A DNA stretch of 42,643 bases, taken from contig NZ_BCWP01000030.1 of the NCBI RefSeq assembly GCF_001592265.1, forward strand, positions 1-42,643. The letters run 5' to 3'. This stretch comes from Curvibacter delicatus NBRC 14919. Its GTDB lineage: Bacteria; Pseudomonadota; Gammaproteobacteria; Burkholderiales; Burkholderiaceae_C. The notes beneath the pieces were generated by a model. That model had not been told where the DNA came from, did no database searches, and saw only the letters and a list, made by a program, of their open reading frames with translations. The translations under genes and the position numbers were made by a program. Shown in pieces: positions 1-9,088 of this stretch (within the stretch, counting starts at the first letter, position 1; the number at the start of each line of letters is the position of its first letter).

Positions 1-302
1 CGCGGCCCGAGCACCTTGCCGAACTCCAGTGGGTCATAACCTGGCCCCACCGGGCCCACACCACCGCCCCAGCGCACGTTGTTGCGGTCCATGGCTGCAC
101 GTAGCTCCTCAGGCGTGAGCCCGCGGTACAGATGCATGTGCACATCGGCAATCGGCACGCTGGCGGCTAGGCTGGCGCTTTCGGCCTCGTTGGCGCGCAC
201 CGGCGCCGCCAGGGACAGCCAGGTGGCGAGCATCGCGCCCAGCGCCAGGCCGTGGCACAACCGTCTGACATTCAGGTGCCGGATCAGGCTCAGGGGCTTC
301 AT
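1..302 (-). CDS. Secreted amidohydrolase-like protein, N-terminal part only
   Basis: Reading leftward from an ATG at 302 there is an open frame of 100 codons that runs off the window edge with no stop. An AGGAG ribosome site lies about 7 bases before the ATG. The first ~38 residues look like a signal peptide: Arg-rich start, a hydrophobic stretch (LALGAMLATWLSLAA) and an Ala-x-Ala-type end (VRANEA). Shortly after comes IADVHMHLYRG, which resembles the first strand of amidohydrolase/TIM-barrel metal enzymes, where the D-x-H-x-H type motif binds metal. The likely product is a periplasmic metal-dependent hydrolase. The family name rests on this one motif because the rest lies outside the window. 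Confidence 0.6.
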   Translation of the reverse strand, partial: MKPLSLIRHLNVRRLCHGLALGAMLATWLSLAAPVRANEAESASLAASVPIADVHMHLYRGLTPEELRAAMDRNNVRWGGGVGPVGPGYDPLEFGKVLGP

Positions 303-351
303 GCAGTCTCCTCTTGGGCTTGGATGTGAGTGAGACCCATGATAGGCAGGT

Positions 352-756
352 TCAGAGCTTGATCTGCTCGGCGTATACCCTGAGCTTCTCCAGCCCCGGC
401 TCCTTGCGCGGCCAGACCAACTCCGCGCCGTCTCCCACGTAGCGCGGCAACACGTGAATGTGCACATGCGGCACGGTCTGCCAGCCCGCCGGTTTATTGG
501 TCTGCAGCAGTGTCATACCCTCGGGCTTGAAGGCGGCCTGCACCGCCCGCGCGATGCGGTGGGCCACGGCAAACAGGTGGGCTGCCTCAGCCTCCTCCAA
601 CTCGATCAGTGTCTCGACCTGGCGCTTGGTGGCCACCAGCACGTGACCGGGGTTGACTTGGCCAGCGTCCATGAAGGCAATGACCTGCTCGTCCTCGAAG
701 ACGATGACGGCCGGGATCTCGCGGCGGATGATGCGGGTAAAGACGGTGTCGGTCAT
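352..756 (-). CDS. HIT family nucleotide-binding hydrolase
   Basis: A 134-residue histidine-triad protein. The triad HVHIH is at residues 97-101, followed by VLPRY. The N-terminus (TDTVFTRIIRREIPA) and the NPGHVLVATKR segment at 35-45 are typical of the HinT/FHIT-like group, cytosolic enzymes that hydrolyse nucleoside phosphoramidates or dinucleotides. The frame is open 20 codons further upstream, but the ATG at 756 gives the normal family N-terminus and length, so I chose it. It faces away from the exporter gene across about 110 bp. The exact substrate cannot be read from the sequence. Confidence 0.85.
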   Translation of the reverse strand: MTDTVFTRIIRREIPAVIVFEDEQVIAFMDAGQVNPGHVLVATKRQVETLIELEEAEAAHLFAVAHRIARAVQAAFKPEGMTLLQTNKPAGWQTVPHVHIHVLPRYVGDGAELVWPRKEPGLEKLRVYAEQIKL

Positions 757-804
757 GGCAGTCGGATGAAGGCTGTGCGTTGCGCATTCTGCAGGGAACG
801 GTTG

Positions 805-819
805 CCCTTGTTGCAAGGG
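805..819. promoter_or_regulatory. Small palindrome in a divergent promoter region
   Basis: CCCTTG-TTG-CAAGGG is a perfect inverted repeat with 6-base arms, placed between the starts of the HIT gene (756) and the exporter gene (866). Its position suits an operator. It is short enough to be chance, and no regulator for it is visible nearby. Confidence 0.25.
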
Positions 820-865
820 GCCGCAAACGCCTTAGGGTATTCACCGATCTGGTAGTCTTGGCCGA

Positions 866-2101
866 ATGTCTGCTCCCGTTTCCGTCTCTGCTGCCCCTCC
901 TGTCAGCGCCATGTCTCCCGCGCTGGTTGTGCTACTCCTGTCCCTGCTGCTGGGCCTGCAGCCCATCACCACCGATCTCTACCTGCCCGCCCTGCCTGCC
1001 CTAACCGAGGGCTTTGGCGCCACGCTGGCGCAAGCCCAGCTCACGCTCACCGGGCTGATGCTGTCCTTCGGTCTCTCGCAACTGGTGTGGGGCCCGCTGT
1101 CCGACCGTTTCGGCCGTCGCCCCATCCTGCTGTGGGGCATGGGCGCCTATGTGCTGGCGTCGCTGGCCAGCGCGCTGGCACCCAGCATGGAACTGCTGAT
1201 CATCGCGCGCATCGTGCAAGGCGCGGCCATGGGCGCCGGCGTCATGTGCGCGCGGGCCATCGTGCGCGACCTCTACCGCCCGGCAGAAGGCCCGCGCGTG
1301 ATGTCCAAGGGCCTGACCGGCCTGGGTGTCGCTGCCTGCATGAGCGCGCCGCTGGGTGGCCTGCTGTCGGACTGGATGAACTGGCGCGTGGCCATGCTGG
1401 CGCTCACCGTCTTCAGCGTCGCCACGCTGGTCCTGGTGGCCTGGCGCTTCGAGGAAAGCCTGACCCAGAAGAACCCGCAGGCACTGCAGCCCGCCAAACT
1501 GCTGGCCACCTGGCGCGTCATCCTGTCCAACCCCACTTTCTGGACCTATTCGGTGCTGTCCACCGCCACCTACGGCGGGCTGTTCACCTTCCTGGCCTCG
1601 TCGTCCTTCATCTTCATCAAGGTGCTGCACATCTCCAAGCCGACCTATGGCCTGCTGATGTTCACGGTCTCGTTCGTCTACATCATGGGCACCGTGATCT
1701 GCCGCCGCCTGGTGCCGCGCCTGGGCGTGCGCCGCGCCGTGGCGCTGGCCGGCGGCTTCTCGCTGGCCGGTGGCACGCTGATGGGTATGCTCGCGCTGGC
1801 CGGCCTGCACAGCGTCTGGTCCCTCATGCTGCCGTTCTACCTCTTCATGCTGGGACACGGCGTGCACCAGCCCTGCAGCCAGAGCGGTGCCATCGGCCCC
1901 TTCCCCTATGCAGCCGGTGCCGCTGCCGCGCTCAACGGCTTCCTGATGATGGTGGCCGCCTTCGCTGTGGGCGGCTGGCTGGGCACCCACATGGACGGCA
2001 CCGTCATGCCGCTGGCATATGGCGTGTGGTTCTGGGGCGTGGTTGTCGCCCTCTCCAGCTGGACCCTGGTGCAAAAGCATGGCAAAGCCAGCGAACACTG
2101 A
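866..2101 (+). CDS. Bcr/CflA-type MFS drug exporter
   Basis: A 411-residue, 12-helix major facilitator transporter. TDLYLPALP at residues 36-44, in the first helix, is a hallmark of the Bcr/CflA drug-resistance subfamily, and [16 protein letters not shown] at 76-91 is the conserved loop motif A between helices 2 and 3. The likely role is proton-driven export of small drugs or metabolites across the inner membrane. An in-frame ATG at 911 is an alternative start that would remove a weakly conserved 15-residue leader; neither start has a strong ribosome site. The last 23 bases overlap miaA, suggesting translational coupling. The substrate is unknown. Confidence 0.85.
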   Translation: MSAPVSVSAAPPVSAMSPALVVLLLSLLLGLQPITTDLYLPALPALTEGFGATLAQAQLTLTGLMLSFGLSQLVWGPLSDRFGRRPILLWGMGAYVLASLASALAPSMELLIIARIVQGAAMGAGVMCARAIVRDLYRPAEGPRVMSKGLTGLGVAACMSAPLGGLLSDWMNWRVAMLALTVFSVATLVLVAWRFEESLTQKNPQALQPAKLLATWRVILSNPTFWTYSVLSTATYGGLFTFLASSSFIFIKVLHISKPTYGLLMFTVSFVYIMGTVICRRLVPRLGVRRAVALAGGFSLAGGTLMGMLALAGLHSVWSLMLPFYLFMLGHGVHQPCSQSGAIGPFPYAAGAAAALNGFLMMVAAFAVGGWLGTHMDGTVMPLAYGVWFWGVVVALSSWTLVQKHGKASEH

Positions 2102-3043
2102 GTTCCCCGTCTGCCTGGCCATCGCCGGCCCGACTGCCAGCGGCAAGACTGCGGCGGCACTCGCCATTGCACGCGAAATGGCGGTGGAGATCATCAGCGT
2201 CGACTCGGCGCTGGTCTACCGCGGCATGGACATCGGCACCGCCAAACCCAGCGCACAGGAACTGGCCGCCGTGCCGCACCACCTGATCGACATCCGCGAC
2301 CCGCTGCAGGCCTACAGCGCCGCCGAGTTCGTGCGTGATGCCACGCAGTTGATCCACGAGATCCATGCGCGCGGCAAACTGCCGTTGCTGGTGGGCGGCA
2401 CCATGCTGTACTTCAAGGCCTTGTTCGACGGCCTGGACGATATGCCGAAAGCCGACGCGCAGGTGCGTGCCGCCCTGGAAGCCGAGGCACAGGCCAAGGG
2501 CTGGCCGGCACTGCATGCCGAGCTAGCGCAGGTTGACCCGGTTACTGCGGCACGGCTGGCGCCCGGTGATTCGCAACGCATCCAGCGCGCGCTGGAGGTG
2601 TTCCGCGTTTCAGGCCGCCCGCTCTCCAGTTTTCACACTACAAAAACCATAGCTACCGGCGCAGATGCAGCAAGGGCTACCACCCTGATTTCCCTGGAAC
2701 CGTCAGACCGTGCCTGGTTGCACGCGCGCATTGCCCAGCGCTTCGACGCCATGCTGGCAGCGGGTTTTCTCGATGAAGTGAAAACCTTGCGCGCCCGCGG
2801 CGACCTGAACCCCGACCTACCCTCGATGCGCTGCGTTGGCTACCGCCAGGCCTGGGAGGCCCTGGAGGGTCTGTTCCCCATGAGCGAACTGCGCGACCGC
2901 GGCATCTTCGCCACGCGCCAGCTTGCCAAGCGGCAGATCACCTGGCTGCGTTCCATGCCGCAGCGCCGCGTGGTGCACTGCGACGCGCCGGACGCGCTGC
3001 AGCAGGTACTGCAGATCGCGCGCACGTTGGCCAAGGAGCGCGC

Positions 3044-3047
<4 letters not shown>
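2079..3047 (+). CDS. miaA: tRNA dimethylallyltransferase
   Basis: A 322-residue MiaA, which adds a dimethylallyl group to A37 of tRNAs reading UNN codons, the first step of (ms2)i6A37 formation. The P-loop GPTASGKT is at residues 17-24, followed by the family blocks [19 protein letters not shown] and HHLIDIRDP. The ATG at 2079 places the P-loop at the usual distance and overlaps the exporter stop. Residues ~185-205 hold an odd segment ([19 protein letters not shown]) encoded by one of the AT-richer repeats described separately; it lies in a variable part of the protein and keeps the frame. The 3' end overlaps the next gene by 4 bases (ATGA). Confidence 0.95.
2631..2693 (+). repeat. Intragenic family repeat, copy 1 (in miaA)
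   Basis: A stretch of about 63 bp containing ACTACAAAAACCATAGCTAC followed by CGGCGC is AT-richer than its surroundings and resembles copies 2 and 3 inside the permease gene. The shared core is (n)TACAAAAAnnnTAGCTnnnGGCGC. It reads through in frame within miaA. From memory, similar elements are abundant in Comamonadaceae genomes; that is recall, not a search. Confidence 0.5.
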
Positions 3048-3708
<661 letters not shown>

Positions 3709-3709
<1 letters not shown>

Positions 3710-5436
3710 TGCAAGCCCTGATCGATTTCTGCCCGGTGCAGCCCGGCCAGGCCGGTGCCTTGCGTTGCGCCTTCGACCAACCCTTGCAGACGCTGGTGGC
3801 ACACACACTGGCCGAGGTCCGCCCTGTGCTGGACAGCGTGGACCGGCTGGCACGGCAAGGCCGCTGGTGCGTGGGTTATGTACGTTATGAGGCGGCACCG
3901 GCCTTCGATGCCGCGCTGACCGTGCATGCGGCGCAGGGGCCGTTGGCCTGGTTTGGCGTCTACGACAAGGCGCTCGACTGGCCGGCAGAAGAAACGCATG
4001 AAACCGCCGTGGCGACGTGGCACGACAGCCTGACGCGCAAGGCGTTCAATCGCAACATGGACACCATCCACCAGGCCATTGGCGCCGGGGATCTCTACCA
4101 GATCAACTACACGGCACCCCTGCTGGGCCAGCTGCAAGGCTCGCCGCAGGCCTTGTTCCAGGCGCTGCAGCGCGCCCAACCGGGCGGTTATGCGGCCTTC
4201 ATCGACAACGGCCTTGAGCAGGTACTGTCGGTGTCGCCCGAGCTGTTCTTCGACTGGCACGGCCAGCAGATCCTGGCCCGCCCCATGAAGGGCACGGCCC
4301 CGCGCGGCGCCAATGCCGAACAGGATGCGCAGCAAATGGCGCAGCTGCGCGCCTCGCCCAAGGAGCAGGCCGAGAACGTGATGATTGTCGACCTGCTGCG
4401 CAACGACCTGTCGCGCATCGCCGAGCCGTTCTCGGTGCAGGTGCCCGAGCTGTTCCGCATCGAGGCATTGCCTACCGTGTTCCAGATGAGTTCGGACGTG
4501 ACGGCCACCACCCGCACCGGCACCACGCTGACCGACGTCTTCACGGCCCTCTTCCCCTGCGGCTCGGTCACCGGCGCGCCCAAGGTGCAAGCCATGCGGT
4601 TGATCCACGCGCTCGAGACGCAACCGCGCGGCATCTACTGTGGTGCCATCGGTGTGGTGCGCCCGGGTGGACATGCCACCTTCAACGTCGCCATCCGCAC
4701 CGTCACCGTGAAGGACGGTGCCACGCGCTGCGGCATCGGCAGCGGCATCACCTATGACGCCACCGCCGAAGGTGAGTGGCAGGAGTGGCGCAACAAGCAA
4801 GCTTTCCTGGCGCGCGCCAGCCAGCCTTTTGAATTGCTGGAGACACTGCGGCTGGAAGACGGCGTGCTGCGCGACGCCGCACGCCATCTGGCCCGCATGG
4901 CACGCGCCGCACGGCATTTCGGCTACCCCTTTCCGATCACAGTACTGGACCAGGCCTTGGCGCAGCAGGCACAGACGCACCCGCAAGGCGTGTGGCGCGT
5001 GCGCCTGCTGCTCGATGCCGGCGGCAAGGTCACGGCACAGGCCTTTGCCATGGAGACCACGCCCTCGCGTGTGCGGCTGCGCCTGGCACCCAGCGCGTTT
5101 GATGCGGCCCACGGCGAGTTCGTGCGTTTCAAGACCACGCAACGCGCGCACTACGACGCCGCCGCCCCGGCCGATCCGGGCGTGTTCGACACCCTGCTGT
5201 GGAACGCGCAAGGCGAACTGACCGAATGCACACGCAGCAACATCGCCGTGCGGCTGGACGGGCGCTGGCGCACGCCACCGCTGGCCTGTGGCCTGCTCGA
5301 TGGCGTGGCGCGAGCGCGCTACCTGGAGGAAGGCCGCATCGAAGAAGGTGTGGTGCGCGTGGAAGACCTGCCCCGGGCGCAGGGGCTGGCGGTGTTCAAC
5401 AGCCTGCGCGGCTGGATCGAGGCCGAACTGGTCTGA
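3709..5436 (+). CDS. pabB: Fused aminodeoxychorismate synthase component I and lyase
   Basis: A 575-residue bifunctional enzyme for p-aminobenzoate synthesis (folate pathway). The N-terminal ~360 residues are PabB: DLYQINYTAPL, the ARPMKGTAPRG block with the PabB-type lysine near residue 194, ENVMIVDLLRNDLSRIA, CGSVTGAPK and GIGSGITYDATAEGEW. The C-terminal ~200 residues are a class IV PLP lyase (PabC-like), with FKTTQRAHYDAA carrying the probable PLP lysine at ~475 and ELTECTRSNIAVRLDG near the end. PabB aminates chorismate using ammonia from a glutaminase (PabA, not in this window), and the lyase part releases pyruvate to give PABA. The ATG overlaps the ATPase stop by one base. Such fusions are common in beta-proteobacteria. 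Confidence 0.93.
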
Positions 5437-5546
5437 GCCCCGGTCAGCATTCCTGTGCGGCCCTGTACGTCGCTGGTGCGACCCAGCTGCCAGTACCCCG
5501 ACAGGTCATTGCGGTAAAGTTGCGCTATTAACCAGAAAGGCAAGTC

Positions 5547-6248
5547 ATGAGCGAAACGCGGCAGGAATCGGCAGTGGTGTACGGGACCGAAGATATCCTG
5601 ACAAGCTTGTGCAATTCAGTGACCCGGGTGCTGTCGGTGGCCACCCAGAGCCGGCTGCATTACTCCGGCATGGTCCAGCGCATCACCAAGACCAGCCTCA
5701 AGCCGGACATCGGTTGTTTTGTGCTGTTTGACGGCGGCTTCTCCGGCCTGGTCGTGCTCAACTTCTCGGCCGCCGCGGCCATGGAGATCTACGAAAGCTA
5801 CATGCTCACCATGGGCATGCCCAAGAGCGCACTGTCGCATTCGCACACCTCGGACGAAGTGAGCAACATCATGGGCGAGCTGATGAACCAGATCGTCGGC
5901 GACTTCACCGGCAAGGTGCGGCGCGAGCTGCAGACCAACATCACCCAGAACCAGCCCAAGATGCTGGTGCTCAATAAACAGGTGGTGCTGAGCGTGGACG
6001 CCCAGCTGGACCAGCCCGAGGTGCGGCGCGTGACCTTCTACACCGACAAGAGCAACATCTTCTACCTGGAACTGGCGATCGACCGCACCGAGTTCATCCG
6101 CCTGGGCGACTTCGCGGCCGAGGAGGAGGTCAACCCCGACGAGGTGATCGCCCAGGCCCAAGCCCAGACGCCGGCCCCGGCCAGCGCCACCGCACCCAAG
6201 GCGGAGCAGGACGACCACGAGGCCCTGCTGAAGTCACTCGGCATGTAA
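5547..6248 (+). CDS. DUF3334 / CheX-like protein
   Basis: A 233-residue soluble protein. The core (residues ~10-190) has a CheX/CheC-like layout: the segment TSDEVSNIMGELMNQIVGDF near 100-120 resembles the D/E-x-x-N-x-x-G helix of CheC/CheX phosphatases. MVQRITKTSLKPDIGCFVLF and QTNITQNQPKMLVLNKQVVL match what I recall of the DUF3334 family of Vibrio and Shewanella. The C-terminal ~45 residues are an acidic, Ala/Pro/Gln-rich linker ending in a short DHEALLKSLGM tail that could be a docking peptide. AGAAAGG precedes the ATG. The role is unknown; CheY-P phosphatase or adaptor activity is inferred from fold only. Confidence 0.7.
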   Translation: MSETRQESAVVYGTEDILTSLCNSVTRVLSVATQSRLHYSGMVQRITKTSLKPDIGCFVLFDGGFSGLVVLNFSAAAAMEIYESYMLTMGMPKSALSHSHTSDEVSNIMGELMNQIVGDFTGKVRRELQTNITQNQPKMLVLNKQVVLSVDAQLDQPEVRRVTFYTDKSNIFYLELAIDRTEFIRLGDFAAEEEVNPDEVIAQAQAQTPAPASATAPKAEQDDHEALLKSLGM

Positions 6249-6305
6249 GCCGGCCCCCGGTGGCAGGGGCCCCAAACCCTCTGCCGTGCCGGGCAGCACC
6301 CAGCC

Positions 6306-6337
6306 GTCCGTCACCCCGGTTCACCGGCATGACGGAC
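6306..6337. terminator. Hairpin between convergent genes, no T-tract
   Basis: GTCCGTCA and TGACGGAC form an 8-bp stem around an inner CCGG-TTCA-CCGG hairpin. It lies just after the DUF3334-like gene and before the stop of the convergent nitroreductase gene. No T-run follows on either strand, so it may only slow polymerase or protect mRNA ends. Confidence 0.4.
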
Positions 6338-6344
6338 ACCTACA

Positions 6345-7007
6345 TCACACCTCGCTCACGAACTGCTCGCGCGGGCGACGCACCTTCTTCAGGTTGACCA
6401 GCCAGTCCTTGTCTTCCTGGCGGTAGCCAATGGGCATGATGGCGACGCTGCGCAGACCGCGAGCACGCAACTTCAGGATCTCATCGAGCGCATCAGCATC
6501 AAAGCCTTCCATGGGCGTGGCATCCACCTCTTCGAAGGCGGCGGAAATCAGGGCCGCACTCAGGCCGATGTAGGCCTGCCGCGCCGCATGCTGGAAGTTC
6601 ACCTCGGCCTCGCGCGGCGGGTACAGCGCCAGCAGTTTCTGGCGGTAGTTCTCCCAGCCCTCGTTCTTGAAGCCACGCACTTCGTTGGTGTAGTCGAACA
6701 TCTGGTTGATGCGCTCGGGCGTGTAGTTGTCCCAGGCCGCGAACACCAGCAGGTGCGAGCCGTCGGTGATCTGCGCCTGGTTCCAGGCAATGGCCTTGAT
6801 CTGCTCGCGCACCGCGGCATTGCTGACGACGATGATCTCGAACGGCTGCAGGCCGCTGGAGGTCGGCGCCAGGCGGGCGGCCTCCAGAATGCGCTCCAGC
6901 TTGTCCTTCGGCACCGCCTTGGTGGGGTTCATGCTCTTGGTGGCGTAGCGCCACTGGAGTTGCTGGATCAGCGGTTGGGTGGAGGTGGATTGTTGGTTGG
7001 CACTCAT
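6345..7007 (-). CDS. Nitroreductase family FMN oxidoreductase (NfsB-like)
   Basis: A 220-residue nitroreductase. RYATKSMNPTKAV at residues 20-32 and APTSSGLQPFEIIVV at 47-61 are FMN-binding blocks of the NfsB/DrgA-type group, and the C-terminal GLRSVAIMPIGYRQEDKDW block matches the usual GY.ED end. It likely reduces nitroaromatics or quinones with NAD(P)H in the cytosol. Transcription is divergent from a LysR gene across 137 bp that contains a T-N11-A palindrome, the classic arrangement in which the LysR protein controls both itself and the enzyme. The physiological substrate is not evident. Confidence 0.88.
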   Translation of the reverse strand: MSANQQSTSTQPLIQQLQWRYATKSMNPTKAVPKDKLERILEAARLAPTSSGLQPFEIIVVSNAAVREQIKAIAWNQAQITDGSHLLVFAAWDNYTPERINQMFDYTNEVRGFKNEGWENYRQKLLALYPPREAEVNFQHAARQAYIGLSAALISAAFEEVDATPMEGFDADALDEILKLRARGLRSVAIMPIGYRQEDKDWLVNLKKVRRPREQFVSEV

Positions 7008-7062
7008 GGGAAATTCTCTGGGTCAATGGAGTGGCTTGCACGGGACGTGTGGCCTGACTCAA

Positions 7063-7077
7063 ATTTAAGGATTAAAT
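7063..7077. promoter_or_regulatory. Candidate LysR operator (ATTTA-N5-TAAAT)
   Basis: ATTTA-AGGAT-TAAAT is a T-N11-A inverted repeat in the AT-rich gap between the nitroreductase (start 7007) and LysR (start 7145) genes, the expected site for a LysR recognition box. It is AT-rich, so chance is a real alternative. Confidence 0.4.
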
Positions 7078-7144
7078 AGTTCCATGAAAAGCCACAATGA
7101 TGCAAAATTAAGTTTCCAATTCATCAACAATCAAACCAACGCCC

Positions 7145-8035
7145 ATGCTGAGCCCCCAACACCTGGCCACTTTTTCGGCCATCGTCAGTGCCGGCAGCAT
7201 CAGCAAGGCCGCCACCCGGCTGGGCTGCGGCAAGTCGGTGGTGTCACGCCAGCTCGCCAAACTGGAAGCCGACCTGGGCGCCCGGCTGATCCAGCGCACC
7301 ACCCGCCGCCTCACGCTCACCGAAGTCGGTGAAGCGGTGCTGCTGGAGGCCCAGCAGATCGACCGCTCGCTGGCCAATGTCGAGCAGATCAGCGGCCAGT
7401 TCCAGCAGGAGGTGCGCGGCCGCCTGCGCGTGGCCTGCCCGCGGCCCTTGGGGCAGCGTTACCTGGTGCCCTTGTTGACGGCGTTCACGCAACAGCATCC
7501 GCTGGTTGAGATCACGCTGGTGGTGGAAGACCGGCTGACCGATCTGGTGGCCGAGCAGATCGATGTCGCCATCCGCGTCGCGCACATGGAAGACTCCACC
7601 CTGGTCGCCCGCAAACTCGCGCCCAACCCGCGGGTGCTGGTGGCGGCCCCGGCCTATCTGGCGCGCGCCGGCACCCCCAGGACACCGGCCGATCTGGCGC
7701 AGCACAACTGCCTGCTCTACATCAGCGGCACCACGGTGCGGGATGAATGGACCTTCCGCAAAGGCACGGCCACCACCCTGATTCGGGCCACCGGCAACAT
7801 CAGGATGAACGATGGCATGGCCCTGGCCGCCAGCGCCTGTGCCGGTGCCGGCATCACGGTGCTGGACCGCCTTCTGGTCGAGCCCGAACTGGCCAGCGGC
7901 GTCCTGGTGGAGCTGCTGCCGGACTACCGCCTCGCTGCCGGACCACCGGTCTGCGCCGTCTACCCGGCACGCAAATGGCTGCCCTTGAAGACCAAGACCT
8001 TCGTCGCGTTTCTGCAGGAGCGCCTGTTCAACTAA
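7145..8035 (+). CDS. LysR family transcriptional regulator
   Basis: A 296-residue LysR protein. The winged helix-turn-helix lies at ~2-62 (AGSISKAATRLGCGKSVVSR with an RRLTLTEVGEAVL wing), followed by the two-lobed effector domain with VEDRLTDLVAEQIDVAIRV. The RTTRRLTLTEVG form is typical of the DsdC/AaeR-like subgroup. It is divergent from the nitroreductase gene and probably controls it. The ATG has no clear ribosome site. Confidence 0.9.
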   Translation: MLSPQHLATFSAIVSAGSISKAATRLGCGKSVVSRQLAKLEADLGARLIQRTTRRLTLTEVGEAVLLEAQQIDRSLANVEQISGQFQQEVRGRLRVACPRPLGQRYLVPLLTAFTQQHPLVEITLVVEDRLTDLVAEQIDVAIRVAHMEDSTLVARKLAPNPRVLVAAPAYLARAGTPRTPADLAQHNCLLYISGTTVRDEWTFRKGTATTLIRATGNIRMNDGMALAASACAGAGITVLDRLLVEPELASGVLVELLPDYRLAAGPPVCAVYPARKWLPLKTKTFVAFLQERLFN

Positions 8036-8095
8036 GCACCCAGGGCCGGTGGGCGGGAACCGCCCCAGGTCCTGAGGTTCGGCAGATGGGTCGCC

Positions 8096-8995
8096 TCAGT
8101 GTCTGGCTGCGCTGATGTGCTGCACCAGCAGCCGTGCCACCGGCGACAGCGCGGCCAGGTCGCGCACCGCCACCACCAGCTTGCGTGCTGCCCAGGGCTC
8201 AGACAGCGTGATGCACTGGATCTTGAGTGACGGCATGAACAGTTGCGCACTCAGGCGCGGCATGACGCCGATGCCCAGCCCCGAGGCCACCATCAGGCAC
8301 AGCGCGTCGTAGCTGCTGACCTGGATGCGCAGGCGCAGCGGGCGGCCCAGCTCGGCGGCCGCCTTGGTCAGCAGGTGGTTCATCACGCTGCCCGGGTGGG
8401 CGCCCACCACGTCATGGTCCAGCACCTGCGCCATGCGCACGCTCTTCTTGCGCGTGAGCGGGTGCCCCTGCGGGGCAATCACCACCAACTCGTCGTCGTG
8501 GTAAGGCAGCAGCGTGAGCTGCTCACCGTAATTGCCGGCGTTCAGGATGCCGATGTCGGCCGCGTTGTCGGCCACCGCCTTGGCAATCACCGAGCTGATG
8601 CGCTCCTGCAGATGGATCTGCACCTGCGGGTACTGCGCCATGAAGGACTTGAGCTCGGCCGGCAGGAACTGCGTGATGGCCGAGATGTTGGCGTACACCC
8701 GCACATGGCCACGTACGCCGCTGGCGTATTCGCGCATCTGGGCGTAGATGTCGTCCAGGTCGTTGAGTACGCCGCGCGCCAGGTTCAGCAACGCAAAGGC
8801 GGCCGCGGTCGGCTCGGTACCCTTGTTGCTGCGCACGAAGAGTTCGGTGGCCAGCTGCTGCTCCAGTTCGCTCAGGCGCTTGCTCACCGCCGAGGCGGCA
8901 ATGTGCTCGCGCGCGGCGGCATTGGCAATCGTGCCTTCCTCCATGACGGCGACGAACAGGCGCAAGGAGACGGGATCGAGCTTCATGGCGGCCAT
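8096..8995 (-). CDS. LysR family transcriptional regulator of the CaiB/HMGL operon
   Basis: A 299-residue LysR regulator. The N-terminal helix-turn-helix is EEGTIANAAAREHIAASAVSKR with LSELEQQLATELFVR after it, and the effector-binding domain runs from ~90 to the end. ATGs at 8995 and 8986 are both possible; the second gives the common MKLDPVSLRLFV start. It is divergent from the CoA-transferase, lyase and receptor operon, and a perfect 8-bp inverted repeat lies directly upstream of its start, so it is probably the autoregulated controller of that operon, responding to the transported acid or its CoA ester. Confidence 0.9.
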   Translation of the reverse strand: MAAMKLDPVSLRLFVAVMEEGTIANAAAREHIAASAVSKRLSELEQQLATELFVRSNKGTEPTAAAFALLNLARGVLNDLDDIYAQMREYASGVRGHVRVYANISAITQFLPAELKSFMAQYPQVQIHLQERISSVIAKAVADNAADIGILNAGNYGEQLTLLPYHDDELVVIAPQGHPLTRKKSVRMAQVLDHDVVGAHPGSVMNHLLTKAAAELGRPLRLRIQVSSYDALCLMVASGLGIGVMPRLSAQLFMPSLKIQCITLSEPWAARKLVVAVRDLAALSPVARLLVQHISAARH

Positions 8996-8998
8996 TCT

Positions 8999-9019
8999 GC
9001 CATCTCATTTGGAGATGGC
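8999..9019. promoter_or_regulatory. Probable LysR operator (GCCATCTC-N5-GAGATGGC)
   Basis: A perfect inverted repeat with 8-base arms and a 5-base spacer, containing a T-N11-A core (ATCTC-N5-GAGAT). It lies between the divergent LysR (8995) and CaiB (9089) starts. Size, symmetry and place all fit a LysR activation/autoregulation box. Confidence 0.65.
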
Positions 9020-9088
9020 AAGCTGCCGAATGGTTGATTTACCAAAGGAACCAGTCTTACCATCATCGCCAACCGAGAAGGAGACAGC

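Noticed and set aside
1001-2194. Long minus-strand open frame (397 codons) opposite the exporter and miaA start
   Set aside because: His/Gln/Gly-rich low-complexity product with no domain; it lies opposite a clear MFS gene. High-GC codon bias creates such antisense frames.
9033-9046. TTGATTTACC... as an FNR box before the CaiB gene
   Set aside because: The right half (CAAAG) does not match ATCAA.
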